From NCBI RefSeq assembly GCF_000321225.1, contig NW_004451524.1, forward strand, positions 538,015 through 602,014: DNA of 64,000 nucleotides, in the 5' to 3' direction. The position numbers were made by a program, and so were the translations under genes. This DNA is from Odobenus rosmarus divergens (Eukaryota > Chordata > Mammalia > Carnivora > Odobenidae). Below are positions 1 to 13,440 of this stretch, piece by piece. A model generated the notes under the pieces. It was given only the letters and a program-made list of their open reading frames with translations, was not told the DNA's origin and searched no databases. How positions within the stretch are numbered: the first letter of the stretch is position 1; every line of letters starts with the position of its first letter.

Positions 1-711
1 GTGAACATCTTTGGAAGGCTATTCTGCTTACCATCGTAGGATGTATATTATTAACTGACACACATTAATTTATTTTTTCTAAATATTTCCTGAGCACCTA
101 TTATGTTTCCAAACACCAAATCAGGCTCCAGAAAATTAATGTAAACAAGACAGATATGATCTGTTATCTTTGGGACTTTGCATTTTGAATTTCAGTCTTA
201 TTAGTTCCTAACTGAAAGTAAACACAGACTGAATGTGGTTTTTTTTTTAATGTATCACATAAAAGGCAAAAGGCAACTCCCAAGAGAAAAAAATATACTC
301 ACTTAGTAATTTGGCCTGAAGCTGGTTCTATAAACATTATAAAGGTTATAGAAAGAATAAACCAGAGCTAGTGACCCATATTATATTTTTTAGAAAAACA
401 ATAAATTACAGCCAATCCTCATTATTCAAAGATTCTGTATTTGTAAATTCATCTATTCACTGAAATTTATCTGTAATCCCAAAATCAATATCCATGGTGC
501 TTTTGTGGTCATATGTGAACATGAACAGAGTGGCAAAAATTTGGGTTGGCCACAGTGCAGGTTTCCAACTAAGTTCAAATGAGACAGTGCTCTGCTTTCT
601 TGCTTCAGCTTTCATAACATAAACAAGCGTCTTTTTCATTATCTATTTAGTGTCACATTTTCACATTTTTATACTTTTGTTGGTCATTTTGCTGTTTAAA
701 ATATCGGCTAA

Positions 712-921
712 GGGGCACCTGGGTGGAACAGTCGGTTGAGCACCCAACTCTTGATTTCAGCTCAGGTCGTGATCTCAGGGTCGTGAGATCGAGCCTCCCG
801 CCCCCGTGGCGCTCCAGGCTCTGCATGGAGTCTGCTTAAGTTTCTCTTCTCTCTCCCTCTGCCCCTCGTCCCCGTGCTCTCTCTCAAATAAATAAATCTA
901 AAAAATAAAAGATAAAGTAGA
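712..921 (+). mobile_element. CAN-SINE (carnivore tRNA-Lys SINE)
   Basis: The head reads GGGGCACCTGGGTGG and is followed by the usual body, a CT-rich stretch and an AAATAAATAAA tail. It is flanked by an 11-base target-site duplication with one mismatch (701-711 ATATCGGCTAA and 922-932 ATATCAGCTAA). Body changes show it is not among the youngest copies. Confidence 0.93.
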
Positions 922-3329
922 ATATCAGCTAAGCATTAGTGCTCAAGTTCTGTCTAGTCTTCTTAAGCCCAAGGAGGCTGCCATGTGCCTCATACAGAAA
1001 ATACATGTGATATATCAGCTTCGTCCAGGCATGACTTACAGAGCTGTTGGCTCTGAGTTCAATGGTAATGAATCAACAACACATATTAAAGAAAGTGTCT
1101 TTAAACAGAAACACACATAATATAAAGTTATGTGTTGACTGGTTGATGAAAATGCGGCCAGAGGCTTGCAGAAACCTAACCCTGGATTACTCCCAGGAAC
1201 GGCAGCTCAGTATCTGTAAATTCCACACTCACAAAGACTTTACAAAATACAACCATCTCAAATAATGAGAATTAACTCTATTTATTGTATAGCTCTTACT
1301 GTTTTAAGTAGACTAGAAAAATCCGTAGTAAGAATCTAGGCAAATCAACAAAATGCCTTATAATGTCATAAGAAATGATCTTTAAAGATTTATAACTATA
1401 CTCCTAACATATAAGCCATTTCAAACTCTACAAATTGCATTTGCCAGGTGTCAGAATAATCCACATGTGTACGTTCACTCTATTGATAACCTTAGACTAT
1501 TTTTCTTAAAAAATACTGCACCTGGTTGAATAGTGACTATAAATGAAATCATTGATTTTTAAACATTTTAAATACACTTCAAATGTAGCTCATGTGTTAA
1601 ACTGTTTTCCCTGTTGATCCTATTTTTCTAATTCTACCTTATATTCAGTATTTTAGGAGGAAAAACCAGCATAACAAAATAGGGATGCCCATTAATCATG
1701 ATAAAAGAAAACAGTTCGAAAATGTGTTACCATGTATGCTTTTACACTTTTGAAATTATTTTTAAGGGCCTAGACAAACATTGATTAGGTGATTTTGAGG
1801 TTCTGATAAAGGCTGGCTGACACGACAGCTTCCGTCACCGTCCGTGAGCATCCCTGTGAGAGGGGTGGCGGAATCTACCCCATTGTGAATGTACCAGGGA
1901 GTTCAATCCACGTACCAGCTCCTCTCTGCCCTAAGCTCATGGGTGTGAAAGTGAGAAGCAGGTCAGTCACAACCAACGCCATGTGGCCCATGGGCTCAGG
2001 TATCACTCAGCGTGCGGTGCTGGGCCAGAGAAAGAAGAGAAGCTATGGCCACCCCCTTATTTCCCTTCTTTTCTCTGTCTCTCTCCTGTTTCCTCTCGTC
2101 AGATCTCCCTTCCCTCCTTATGTTTCTTGGTGGCAGCAAACCTTAGTCTCCTCCTTCCCCACTCCTGACCTGAAAGCTCCTTTATCAGAATTGGCCTCAC
2201 TTGGGCCTGGACCACTTCTTTTCTTCAACTGAGACAATGAAATTCACATGACTCTTGATACCTGATTCAACTTTTACCGGTTTTACTACAAGTAAAATTA
2301 TATTGTGCAAAAATGGAAACTTCAGCTATGAAAAATCTAAAGAGGGGAAAACCTGTATCTGGCATTAAAGATTTTATGGTCATTTTCAAATACATACCCA
2401 AGCAGGGAGAATAGAGCAATAAAGTCATATATATGTCCGGCTTAAAAAATTTGGTAAGTCATGGCCAATTTTATTTCACCTATACCCATGCCCCTCCCAG
2501 TACATCACCTTTCCTACGAGATTATTTTAAATTCTGTCTCAGACATCCTGTTAATTCATACAAAATATCTCAAAATATATCTCTAAGGGACGAGAATTCC
2601 TTTCGAAACAAAACTGCAATTCAATGTCAACACCTAAAATGTTGACAATAGTTCTGTAATATCATCAACACGCTGTGATGATTGCTCAGCTCTGGAAAGT
2701 GCGTGTGAGTGTGCATGTGCATGCACTACTGTTCAAACCAGAACACCGAAAACATCCATACCCTGCATTTGGTGATGTTTCTCTTAATGTCTTCTTACCT
2801 ATAAATCACCTTCCTTTCATCTTCTTTCAATTTGTTTATTGAAAAACCCCTGGCCATTTGTCTTACTGTTTCCCAGTTTGCTGACTGCCTGTCTGTGGTG
2901 TCATCTCTGTCCTGTTCCTCTCTAGACTGGTAGGCAGATTTTGGGACTTGATTTGACTTGGGTTTGACTTTTTAGCACGAATGTGTCTATCAGGAGATGT
3001 GTTACACCTGGTTGTCTCTGTTTTTATAACATTATAAGCTATTTCATTAGAGGTTATAAAATGGTGATATTCTGATTTAATCATCGCTTTCTCAAAACCT
3101 TTTTAAAAATCTAAAATACTTCTGTAAAAAGAAACTTCCTCTCATCAAAAGTTTGGTTACTCTGAGATGCAATTTAATCAGAAAAGGTAGAAAAATATTT
3201 GATTTTTCTTTTTATAAACTGATGTTCAGATTCTTCCACTGATGGCAAATAAGGGATTTTCCTATTATTATGAATTCATGAATGTTTAACTTACTTGGTA
3301 TTTTAATCTATTTCCAGTGTTATTCTTAT

Positions 3330-3560
3330 TAATATTCTAATTGTTTCATTTTGGCCAGTTAAATCCTTTTTGACTTGGCTTCTGAGTCTTTTTGACATTA
3401 CTCCAATTATCTGGTAAAAGCTCAGTGTTTTGCACAAGATAGCCCACATTTATTTTGTATATTTCACACCCCAGATCCTGATTCAGACATTCCCCACATG
3501 GAGTCCTTGGTTCTCTTAGAGTAAGTGGTATTTGGGATCCAGGAATTTGGGGTTTGTGGG
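3330..3560 (-). mobile_element. Old L1 fragment, 3' UTR type
   Basis: The stretch with TTTTGGCCAGTTAAATCC, then GAGTCTTTTTGACATTAC and CCACATTTATTTTGTATAT, resembles the antisense 3' UTR of old mammalian L1M elements as I remember it. It is diverged and has no clear ends or tail. Confidence 0.45.
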
Positions 3561-4062
3561 TATTTGGGGGTAAAAGGGAATTTGGAGTTCAGAACTGTAG
3601 GATATTTACTTCTTCAAATTTTAGATTTCTCTTTTCTTTTATACTGAAATTATGATTTCTAATGATATTAATAAAATCACTTAACTTTTATCAGAATAAG
3701 TTTTAAAATCACAATACATTTTAAATAAAATATAACTAATATCATTAACAAAATGTGATTAGTGAAAGGAGTTTAAGATTTTTTTGTTAATGGGGTCTAA
3801 AACAGTAAGGACATACAAATTGCTGTCTTTCGAAGTCACTCAAATAATTCCTTTCTGTGTATTTATGCTTTTAACTCAACATAAAGGTTTATTTGTTTCA
3901 TTTTACTTTTAATTTTTAGAAACAGCTTCTAAATTTTTACTTAATTTGGTGTACAATTAAATTGTGTATACTATTTTATAGTCAAATCTAAAAAACAAGG
4001 TGTATTCAGAAAAGTCTGACTTCTGAAATTCCTACTCCATCCCTCCCCCATATAATTTGTCA

Positions 4063-4117
4063 TAGAGGTAGCTTTTTTAAAAAATTTTAATATTTTTAGA
4101 GGTAGCTTTTTTAAAAA
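4063..4117. repeat. 34-base-period tandem duplication
   Basis: TAGAGGTAGCTTTTTTAAAAA occurs at 4063 and again at 4097 (20 of these bases are AGAGGTAGCTTTTTTAAAAA), with an AT-rich spacer between. It looks like a local slippage duplication and has no sign of function. Confidence 0.8.
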
Positions 4118-5156
4118 TGTCTTGCTTATGCTCACATTTATTTAAAAAATAGAAGCAAATATGTAAATATGTGTATATTTCTGTTCACTTTATTTAAATG
4201 GACGGTAGTAGACTGGGCCCATTTTCTTCACTTTGTCTTTGTCAAGGTAATTAAACAAATGTGAAGGGTAGGAGTAAGCCACCTGTTAATCTTTTTAAGT
4301 GGTCACCACCCTTGAAGCGTTATCCAGATCAAAGTGATAATCCTATGAAGGAAGGAACAGTCCAGGATATCCTACAGCAAATTTTGGAGCCCTTTCCAGC
4401 CCAACTCCTCAGGTATCACTGGCCACCTCCTTCTCCCTTCACTAGAATGATGTCAGAACTATTACTCTGGCTTCTCATGGAGACAGCTGTACATCTCTCA
4501 GAGTCTCTGCTAGGAAAAGATTTGGGTGGGGGAGACAGGGAAACTACTGTGTCTTATGTCAAGCGTCAGCTTCGGGGAATCTGTTCAAAGGGATTTCAGT
4601 GGCCTCTATGTTAACACCTCTTGGGACTGCTGGGATGTGGAGAATGTGAACTTACAAAAGAAGTTTCCTTTCATGAAAATTATTAGATTTTAAAATTCAG
4701 CCCATCTTTTGAAATGCATTTAGGGGGAAGACAGTGTGAAAGTACTGATGACTTCGGTTTTAGGAAAAAGTAATTGTGGAGAAATGACAATAGGCAATAA
4801 AAAAAGAGGCTCTAAGGTATGGAGAAAAACTTGAGAACGCTGAGACGCACATTTACAGGGGAGAATAAGAGAAGACAAGGTCCAGGGCAGTCAGTAGTTA
4901 ACAACAGTATAATAATACTTATAATAGCAGCCATCTAACTTAAAGAAACTGAGTTCATGACGGATCATAACTTCCCCTTAGCATTCTAAGGGGCACATAT
5001 TGATGCTTGTGGTGTGGAAGAAGCATCCTATATGTATGACTTCCTGAGCACACATTGGCTCTATCCTTGGTAACTGCCATATCATCAAAACCTTTAAATA
5101 TTTATGGATGGCTCGAGTACATATTGTTCTTTGCCAAGTATTGTCTAGTGGTAAAA

Positions 5157-5178
5157 ACAAAACAAAACAAAACAAAAC
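5157..5178. repeat. (AAAAC)n simple repeat
   Basis: Four to five copies of AAAAC lie in a row. It is a short microsatellite without neighbouring structure. Confidence 0.85.
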
Positions 5179-6721
5179 CAGCTCTTCAACTATACAGTAG
5201 TACCTCTAGGTACAAATAAGCAAGTGGTGAATATTTTCAAGAAAAAAAAATCTCCTAATCACATTTAGTTTCAAGCTCATCTCTTTAATTGTCTCATTGT
5301 TACACTTTGCTTGAGTCTATTCACATAATTGTGAGCTTTTAAAAAACAGGACAGCAGAAAAAAATTAGAGAATAAAAAATAAACCCAATATATCCCTTTA
5401 AACTATAGTTACACTGAGTCCCAAGTAATCCTGCAATCTGAAGGAAACATGGGAACTTAGTTTCTAATGTTCATCAATGAGACCAAAACCAGTTATGTGA
5501 TACACAGAGGTATGGAGTTTGTCAGCATAAACAAATCCTGGTCCTGTCTGCTCATGCCAATAACAATATGATTCCCTCAGCATAAGCATTACCACCCTCA
5601 GTCCCACCAGATTTCCCTCAAACCATAAACCCTCTAGATACTGTATATTATTCAAATCAAAACAAATTATAGTGTATATCTAGTCCTAAATGCATAGGAT
5701 CATTTTGAACACATTTTCCAGCAGAATATAATGGACCTAGAAGGTCTGAGAGTTTCAGTTGAGAGAATATTTTTCTTAAAAAATACGTAGAACATTCACT
5801 ATGTAACTCTGACTCCCTACATCAAGTATTTGAGTGAATATCATTACACTAGACAGACAAATATACTCACAGTCAAGGACTTCACACCCTGAGGTCATCA
5901 AGATGTACCCCATTATATAGATGTTAAGCGTATCTTTTTAAATCCGAACTTACGCATAGAGAAATCCTTCACATATCATTAACCCAAGTACAGTACAGGA
6001 AGTCAGAATATTACACATCCATGAATCAATTTAGAGAAAAGATGAGGACCACTGTCCTAGTCAGAACCAGCTCAGATCAGGCAGTAGTGATTGAAACTGA
6101 TGTGTGTGCACATCAGAAGTCGAGGATCAGAAGTCACTCAAAAGATATTTCCACTGCTTGGTTCATCTCCAGTTCCACTGGAATGAAAAGCCTGATTAAT
6201 AGATGCATCTCATACGAATGATAAAACAGCATCTACGTAATTAGAGTGTGACCTCTGGCTGCAATGTACTGGGTAGAGTGGCAATAATAAGACAGAGGAA
6301 GAGTGACATATCCTGGAGTTGACTCGGCCAAAATCCGAAATGGAAAAAGACCGAAAGTAAAACCAATGTAAACTCCAAAGAAAGTTTAAAAGATAAAATA
6401 AATTTTACAACTTAAATTTTTAAAGGAAAAGACAATTATAAACAGAATGATGACTAGTGGAAGAAAATTATCTAACCTCTACATTGTGGGGAAGTGAAGT
6501 AAGGTATTAAGGGTTCCTGTTCATTTCATTCTCTTTCAGGATATGTCAACTTCCCCGGGATGCCTTCCACAGCCACTTCCAAAAATCATGATCCTCTTGC
6601 ATTCTTTTCTCCTATTTCCCATGTCCTTCTGTGAACTGGAGTGATTTAAGGACCAGAAACTAGGGCTCAGATTTAATCGGATCCTATAATAGCTGAGGTA
6701 TGTTGCAGAGTTAAAGGTATC

Positions 6722-6840
6722 TGTGATGGTTAATTTTATGCATCAACTTGACTTGTCTAAGGGATGGATGCCCAGATAGCTGGTAAAACATTATTTCTGG
6801 GTGTGTCTGTGAGGGTACTTCCAAAAGAGATTGGCATGTC
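6722..6840 (+). mobile_element. MLT2-like ERVL LTR, 5' fragment
   Basis: It starts TGTGATGGTTAATTTTATG, followed by CAACTTGACTTG and a GGTGTGTCTGTGAGGGTA stretch. This is the beginning of MLT2-type (ERVL) LTRs as I remember them. Only the first 120 bases or so are present. It is non-coding. Confidence 0.6.
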
Positions 6841-7361
6841 CCATGATATCCAAATTCTCACTTTGGGACCTAAAGTGAAGTTTATACACTTTTTCCAAAT
6901 GCTATAATTCCATGGAGTCCTCTATTTTTGTAAGTCTCCTGTCAATTTCATATAATTTTTCCTTCTTCCTCATGAAAATAAGTCAACAAAAGAAAAAAAG
7001 AGAGGAAACACATTTCTTCTCCTTTTTATGAATGTCAGTGCGATATAGCAAATTCTGCCCCCCTCAGCTACAGGTCATCTCATGTTCATGGCAATCTCTC
7101 AGCAACTCCCTGCTTCCATATCCATTAGATGCTCTATAAAACATCCTGGACGTAAACAACCTTCGCATGTTCCTCTTTAACATTTCCCAGCCCACATCTT
7201 CGTCCTTAATCATTTCCTGTGATTGCACCATTTTTAAAATGGTAAGTGCTTAGATTCTCGATTCTCCTCTGTGATCCTAGACCATCAGATATTTCTATCC
7301 TCCCATCCTTATCTGCTTTTCAGTCCCAATAACTCCACTGTTCCTTTGACTCCTCCCATCT

Positions 7362-7756
7362 CTGGGATGGTTAATTTTAGGGGTCAACTTGACTAGATCA
7401 CAGTACTCAGACATTTGGTCAAACAATATTCTAGATGTCTCTGTGAAGGTATTTTTTAGATTAGATTAACATTTAAATCAGCAGACTTCTGAATAAAGCC
7501 AAGTACTCTCCAGAACGTGGGGAGGCCTCATCCAATCAGTGGAAGGCCTTAGTAGAAAAATGCTTGACTTCCCTGGAAGAGGGAATTCTGGCAGCAGACC
7601 ACCTTGAACTCAAACTGCAATTCTGTGGGTCTCTAGACTGCCAGCCACCTTGCAGATTGTGGACTTGCCAAACCTCCACAATCACATAAGCCAATTCCTT
7701 AAAATAAATCTATGTACATCCTGTTGGTTCTATTTCTCTGGAGAACCCCAATACAG
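7362..7756 (+). mobile_element. MLT2-like ERVL solo LTR, nearly complete
   Basis: The order of blocks fits MLT2-type LTRs: GGATGGTTAATTTTA, ATTAACATTTAAATCAG, GGCCTCATCCAATCAGTGG, GAGGGAATTCTG, AGCCAATTCCTTAAAATAAA and the end CTCTGGAGAACCCCAATACA. No retroviral coding sequence adjoins it. The AATAAA-like signal belongs to the LTR itself. It is old and strongly diverged. Confidence 0.7.
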
Positions 7757-10700
7757 TCTTCCACCAGTGCCCCCTTGACTTCACTTCCTCCCCTCACGGT
7801 GCTAACTCTCTACCTTCCTTCCTCTGTGCTCGTGTCAGCGCATGTGCCCTTGTCCGGCACCCCCTCCACGGCATCCCTGCACATTCCAACCCTGGGTCAA
7901 ACTAAGAATTTACACCCTCTGCTCCTGCACATGCATAGCTGCACGGTTTCTATTTGCAGTCTCTACCCTAAGCTGGGCTCTCAGAGCTATGTGGGGGAAA
8001 TTCAATGTTTGTGCACACATGTATCCAAGGGGTTTGATGTTATGGGAAAAGGGGACTGGACCGAACAATTTCCAATATAGAGAAGTTTCAGTATTTACCT
8101 GTCATCTTTGACATGCAGATTTTTAAAGAGAGCATAAACACCACTGTGAGCTTAATTAATTCATGTATTTATTCTAATCTAAGAGGGTAGAAAATCTATT
8201 TCCAAAGTGACATAGTGAAAAAAAAATTTTTTTTTACCTCTTTTTATTTCAGAGTATAAAGATGGAACTACTATTACCATAATAGCTTTGTAGTTCTTGG
8301 GACAGTTTTCTGCAACTTCCCACCAACTTGCTAAAATAAATACAAGTTTTTTTCCTGAAACTGTTATTCCCCAGCCCACCCCCAACTCATGATGACTCTG
8401 ACATATTGTAATAAAGCCATTGCTCCCTGAGGATCTCTTTGCACTGCTCCAGCAATTTTTCTCTTCTCTCTCTCTTATTGAAAAAGAACCCTATTATTAA
8501 GTACTTAAAATGTTCAAGATTCCAAAGAGAAGACAAATTTTTGGTATGAGAAATTAATAGTAACAATAAGAAATACAGAATGGAAGATAGCAGTTCAAAG
8601 CCAAATAAAAATTTCATTTGCAGAATACAAATCAAATACGATTCTTTTGAGCTGCATCTCTCTGATTTATAGACACAGCTCTGTAGAATATTTCCTAGTA
8701 TTTTTGCTTCCTCTGTTCCTCTGCTCATACTCACAGCTACTTCTGCACAAATGACCTTACACTTGAATCTTTTCTAAAGCAGGACTCTTCTAAATCAACC
8801 AAAGGATTATTCTTTGTGAACATTTCTGAAAGCAGTAAGAGGAAGATAATTATATACAAAGAAAATCTTAGACAGTGAGGTGTAACTCGTAAAGGCAGCT
8901 GGGGATATGGATGGATAAAGCCATTTGGTTTAAGTCCTGGTTCTTATGACTAAGAGTTTTTCTTATACATATTTATATAAAATATCATATGGATGCCTCA
9001 TCTCAGTACATAAACAGATCTGTGCCTTGTATACCAGCAGACACATCACCAGATTATTGTATTTTGGATTTGAAGTAAGTAATCACAAAAGTGCTTCCTT
9101 TTACTATTATGGTATTATTAATATGTATTCTAAACTACATTAGCAAAAAAGCATGGTGTTCCTATCTCCTAGAAATTCATAGCCTTAATTAGGAAATGGT
9201 TTTACTTTCTAATAAAGACCTATACATAGTATGCATTTTAGCCAGTAGCATTTGGGTATTTATTTATGGCGAGTGTATAATTTAGAATAAAGGGAAACAT
9301 GTAAGTACAGCAAAAATAGAATGAAAAATACATAAATGTGTTTGAAACCCAGTCGATTAAGGATTAATGCAAAGTAATCCACAAGGACTCCCTGGAAATA
9401 ACACTATCGCAGATGTCACTGGAAACAAGACCCTGGTGATGAGTTAGCGAATACTGGAGAAGTGATGGGGCAGGAGGGACCAGAAAGTAAGTGGTTGGAA
9501 GGTCTGGAGTTGGAAGGGATGAACTGAAGCATATTTGGCAAGCACGCCTCAGGTAAATGAAGAGCATACCCAGCAGAGAAGTGTGAAAGCACAAGGAACC
9601 TTGGTTAATGTCCTAAGAGCGACGACTGAGCCTGGGACTTTGGAGCTGTGGTACACAAGGAAGCTGTCAATGAAATGCACCAGGTTTGGGGTTGGACAGG
9701 CCCTCAGGTTACCAGCCAAGCAAAACATTTCAGTAGAACATATAGTGGCGTGCTGATTTTTGTACACCAAGTGTGTGCAATTACCCTATCCCAGAGGCAA
9801 CAAAAGACGTGTATTAATCCACCTATATACCTTGTACTTAGTCCTCTAAGTGAGCCCTGGCCTTCATCTGCAAAATGTTTGATGAGGAACAGAGCAATGC
9901 TATCTTTCCTACACTGAAAGCAAATCTATACTTTGAACTACAGTACATTTTTTTGAGAAACAACAGAGAATTAAATCCATAATCTATTAGCATCATTCTA
10001 CTGCCTTAGAGTAGATTACGTGTAAAAAATGACCCTAAACCAATGATTTAATGTTCACTGCGGGTTCCCTTCTTTTGGTATTATTACAATACTGCTCTTT
10101 GCTAGTTTTGCATACTTATCAATATTAGCAGGAAGGAAGACAGCTAAATGTAAAACTTTACAAATGTGGCACTAGTTAACATGAACTTAGGTGGGAACTT
10201 ACTGTCTTAAATCTCAATTTCTTCAGTATCAAAATATTATTGATCTACTTTCTTTATGGGTCGATGGGGAAGCATGCAATTTTCCAAGTGAATGGAATGA
10301 GAGACCACTCAGTGAGTACCTGCCCCCTCATTCTATAAGTAAAGAAAAAGATGCTTATAGAGGGGAGTTGTCCTTAGGGCTGTCCTGGTCATTTGCTTGT
10401 TTCACTTAGAACCATGTATCACCATTTCCCTGCTCTGTTTGGAAGCATAGGAGGGTTGAGTAATGTAGACTGAGAACCCTAGGCTCCTGGCTTAGCAAGC
10501 TTCCAGCTGAGCACTAGAGAAAGAGAGGGCAGATGAAGGGCAGGAGGAGCCAGGAAATTTCTCCCCACTCTTGGGCAGCTTCTCAGTAGTGGCTGAGTTT
10601 TTTTACAAGGCTCATGCTCCCAAAGGATACCCCTGCTTCCATAATCCTCTACTGGGCAGCCCCTGCCATGGTTCTAGCACTAATGCACAATGTCAGCCTC

Positions 10701-11329
10701 TAAGCTCTAGAAACACAACCCTCTCATTTTCCCAATAGCCCTTGGAGTTACAGCATCTTCTTGCTGTCTCTAAACTCTGAGCTGTCTCACCACCTCACAT
10801 TTGGCCAATCAGCTTTTCCATCACCTGTAACCTATTTCTTCTGATGACTTTGCAGTTTCAGATGCCTGGAGTAATTTCTGTTTTTCTGACTGGGCACTGA
10901 CTCAGAGATCAATTTAGCATGAGAACTAAGGTATTTTTTCATCTGTCATAATATGATCAAAGATTAGATGACATGCATGTAGGAGTATCACCCAACCATT
11001 ATATAAATATATTTTTTAAACTACTACTAAAATAATGATAACTCCCATAGGCTTTATGCTCTCAATAAATATTACAACATTATATAACAAGTAGAAAATA
11101 TCCACTATTTTTCTTAAAAATTTGATAACTGAATTATTTCCTACCTGTTCTCTATTTGTCACCTCTCCTTACTTCTTCCACTTGCAGATTACTTTATTTG
11201 AAAGCTCATATACATCTAATCTTTACCCGTGCTTTCAAGAAATGAACACTTTCCATCCATCACCCACCCCCCATCTGTTCATCTTCAGTCCTTAAGATTC
11301 GCTCTTTAGTATCAAATGACAGCACACTT
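7757..11329. other. Intronic stretch without recognisable gene
   Basis: I find no splice-flanked coding sequence here. Short ORFs at 7712-8111 and 8387-8734 have no recognisable motif. The part around 10500-10870 looks like an old interspersed repeat (GGCAGGAGGAGCCAGG and CCATCACCTGTAACC blocks), but I cannot name it. Confidence 0.45.
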
Positions 11330-11839
11330 CAAAATTTTACATCAGTTTTGGAATTCACTCCAGAAATGGCTAGTCTATTCTTGCATCATCTGTCTTTGAT
11401 GGCCATAGGTTACTGCATTGTGTGAAGGTGCAATAGTTTACTTAAGCAACTGATTTACTGCTGGTGGATCGGATCAGTATTATTTTGCTGCTACAGACAA
11501 TGTTGCAATGAATATCCTTGCATACATTTCAAATGCACAGTGAAAATGAACTTCAAGATAAATCCCTAGAGTTTGAGTTGCTTTTTGGTGCAAGTTATTT
11601 GGATAGATTTAAAATATCAGGCAACATTGTTTTGGACTCCCTTCCTTCAATACACTAAAAAACATTCATTCTTTCTGAAGAGTTTTTACCTATTTATTCT
11701 CCCACGAGCAGAGCTTGAGAGTTCCTCTTTACCCATGCCCCATGGCAATGCTTTCTGTGTCTTAAATCATTTGCGTCACCTTCAAAATATTAATTTCGTA
11801 CACAAAGAACCTGAACATATAGCATAGGGGTTACTTAAG

Positions 11840-12020
11840 CTAGGTTCCTGAGGATCACAATCTTGCCCCATCTAGCTATGTGGTCTTGGGAAAATAACCT
11901 TCCCACCCCATCCCTGTTTTCTTATATACAAACTGGGCATTATCATAGTTCCTAATTCACTGGGTTGTGAATTAATTGGATAAATAGATAATGCATATAG
12001 AATAATGCCTAGCATATATT
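11840..12020 (+). mobile_element. MIR SINE
   Basis: The blocks CTAGCTATGTGGTCTTGGG, then AAACTGGGCATTATCATAG and finally ATAATGCCTAGCATA match the mammalian MIR core order. It is old and diverged. Confidence 0.7.
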
Positions 12021-12143
12021 TTTTTATTCAAGCAAATAATCCCTCCCTAAGTTATGGACTTTAACAAATTATTTACAAACTTAGAGACAGAGGATCTGGG
12101 CCATAAAAAATGTTCATTCTTGCTTTTTAAATGCTTTTCTTTA

Positions 12144-12351
12144 TGGGTGCCTGGGTGGCTCAGTTGATTAAGCATCTGCCTTCCACTTGGGTCATGATCT
12201 CAGGGTCTTGGGACTGAGCCCCGTGTTGGGCTCTTTGCTCAGCAGAGAGTCTGCTTCTCCCTCTCACTCTCCCTCTGTACTCTCTCTCTCTCTTCAAATA
12301 AATTAATAAGATCTTTAAAAATAAATAAATAATTAAATAAATAAATAAAAG
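12144..12351 (+). mobile_element. CAN-SINE
   Basis: The head reads GGGTGCCTGGGTGGCTCAG, and it ends in a CT-rich block and a long ATAA-type tail. A perfect 11-base target-site duplication GCTTTTCTTTA flanks it (12133-12143 and 12352-12362). Confidence 0.96.
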
Positions 12352-12722
12352 GCTTTTCTTTAAAACTAATTTTTAGCTTCCTCTTGTGTTAAACAGTAGA
12401 ATCCATAATACCATGGTTTTGATGTAGTAGTTAAAAATTTTTTAAGAAAAGTCATCACATTAAATGCATAGCTATTAAAATTAAAGAAGACATTATTTTG
12501 TTATATACAATAACTTGGCAAATTATGTCTTAAATAACACTGCAGTTTCAACATTCTTATTTGTTTAAGTCTTTTAGGAAGTGTTAACTGACACCTGTTT
12601 TAATTTGCATTTCTTCAATCATGAATGAGGCTGAAGACACTTTCACATATTTACATATCATCTTTTCCTTTCTATGAACTGCCTGTTTATATTTTGCTTC
12701 CTTTTTTGAAAAAATAAAGCTT

Positions 12723-12846
12723 CAGGGGCACCTGGCTGGCTCAGTCAACAGTGCATGCGACTCTTGATCTTGGGGTTGCAAGTTTCAGCCCCATGTTGGG
12801 TATAGAGATTACTTAAAAATAAAATCTTTAAAAATAAATAAAAAGT
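12723..12846 (+). mobile_element. Short CAN-SINE, older tRNA-only subtype
   Basis: The head GGGGCACCTGGCTGGCTCAG is followed by CTTGGGGTTGCAAGTTTCAG and then directly by GTATAGAGATTACTTAAA and the A-rich tail. The CT-rich middle of the common type is absent. A 14-base target-site duplication AAAAAATAAAGCTT flanks it (12709-12722 and 12847-12860). Confidence 0.92.
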
Positions 12847-13299
12847 AAAAAATAAAGCTTTATTTTTTATTATTAATTTCTAAGAGTGTTTTGTACCTGT
12901 GCTAATAGAGTTTTCTGTGATAATGGGTATGTTCTATAACTACACTAAAACAGTAACCACTGGCTTAATACAGCTATTGAGCACTTAAAATGCGGCTAGT
13001 GCAACTGAGAAACTTCATTTTTATTTTATTTCATTTTAGTTGAGTTTTAAACTTGAATAGCCCTCTATAGCTAGTGGCTAACATATTAGAAGGTCTTTCT
13101 CATTAGAAGGGCAGAGTTAACATCTGGTTTATAGCTTTTTTTACCTAGCATTGATCTTCAGCTAAATTCTTCTCACAACATATCCTCAAGGAATGCACAG
13201 AAGTTTACTGGATCTAAGATAAACTGGCATCCTGCTGATTATGCTTTGTACCAAACTAAGAATCTATACTTGGTTGTCAAGTTTGCTTATTGAGTAATC

Positions 13300-13440
13300 C
13301 AATGGTTCCCATACTTTGAAGCACACTGGAATCACTTGGTACTATTTTTTTAAATCCCAATACCTGGGGTTCCCACCCCCAAACATTATTTAATTGGCAA
13401 GGATGCTGCCTGGGCATTGGAATTCAAATAAGCAGCAAAA
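13300..13440 (+). mobile_element. MER5-like hAT (Charlie) DNA transposon remnant
   Basis: The blocks CAATGGTTCCCATACTTTG, CACTGGAATCACTTGG, GGGGTTCCCACCCCCA and ATTTAATTGG follow the order of MER5-type non-autonomous elements as I remember them. It has no coding capacity. Confidence 0.65.

Larger units (their letters stand above)
3561..6721. other. Intronic stretch without recognisable gene
   Basis: Apart from the two small repeats listed inside it, I see nothing assignable. The 117-codon ORF at 4261-4614 (+) has no family resemblance I recognise and no splice or promoter context. The remainder is AT-rich. Confidence 0.5.

Noticed and set aside
4261..4614. 117-codon plus-strand ORF
   Set aside because: No known family, promoter or splice context. 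The length is not exceptional for 64 kb, and it is on the strand opposite to the gene.
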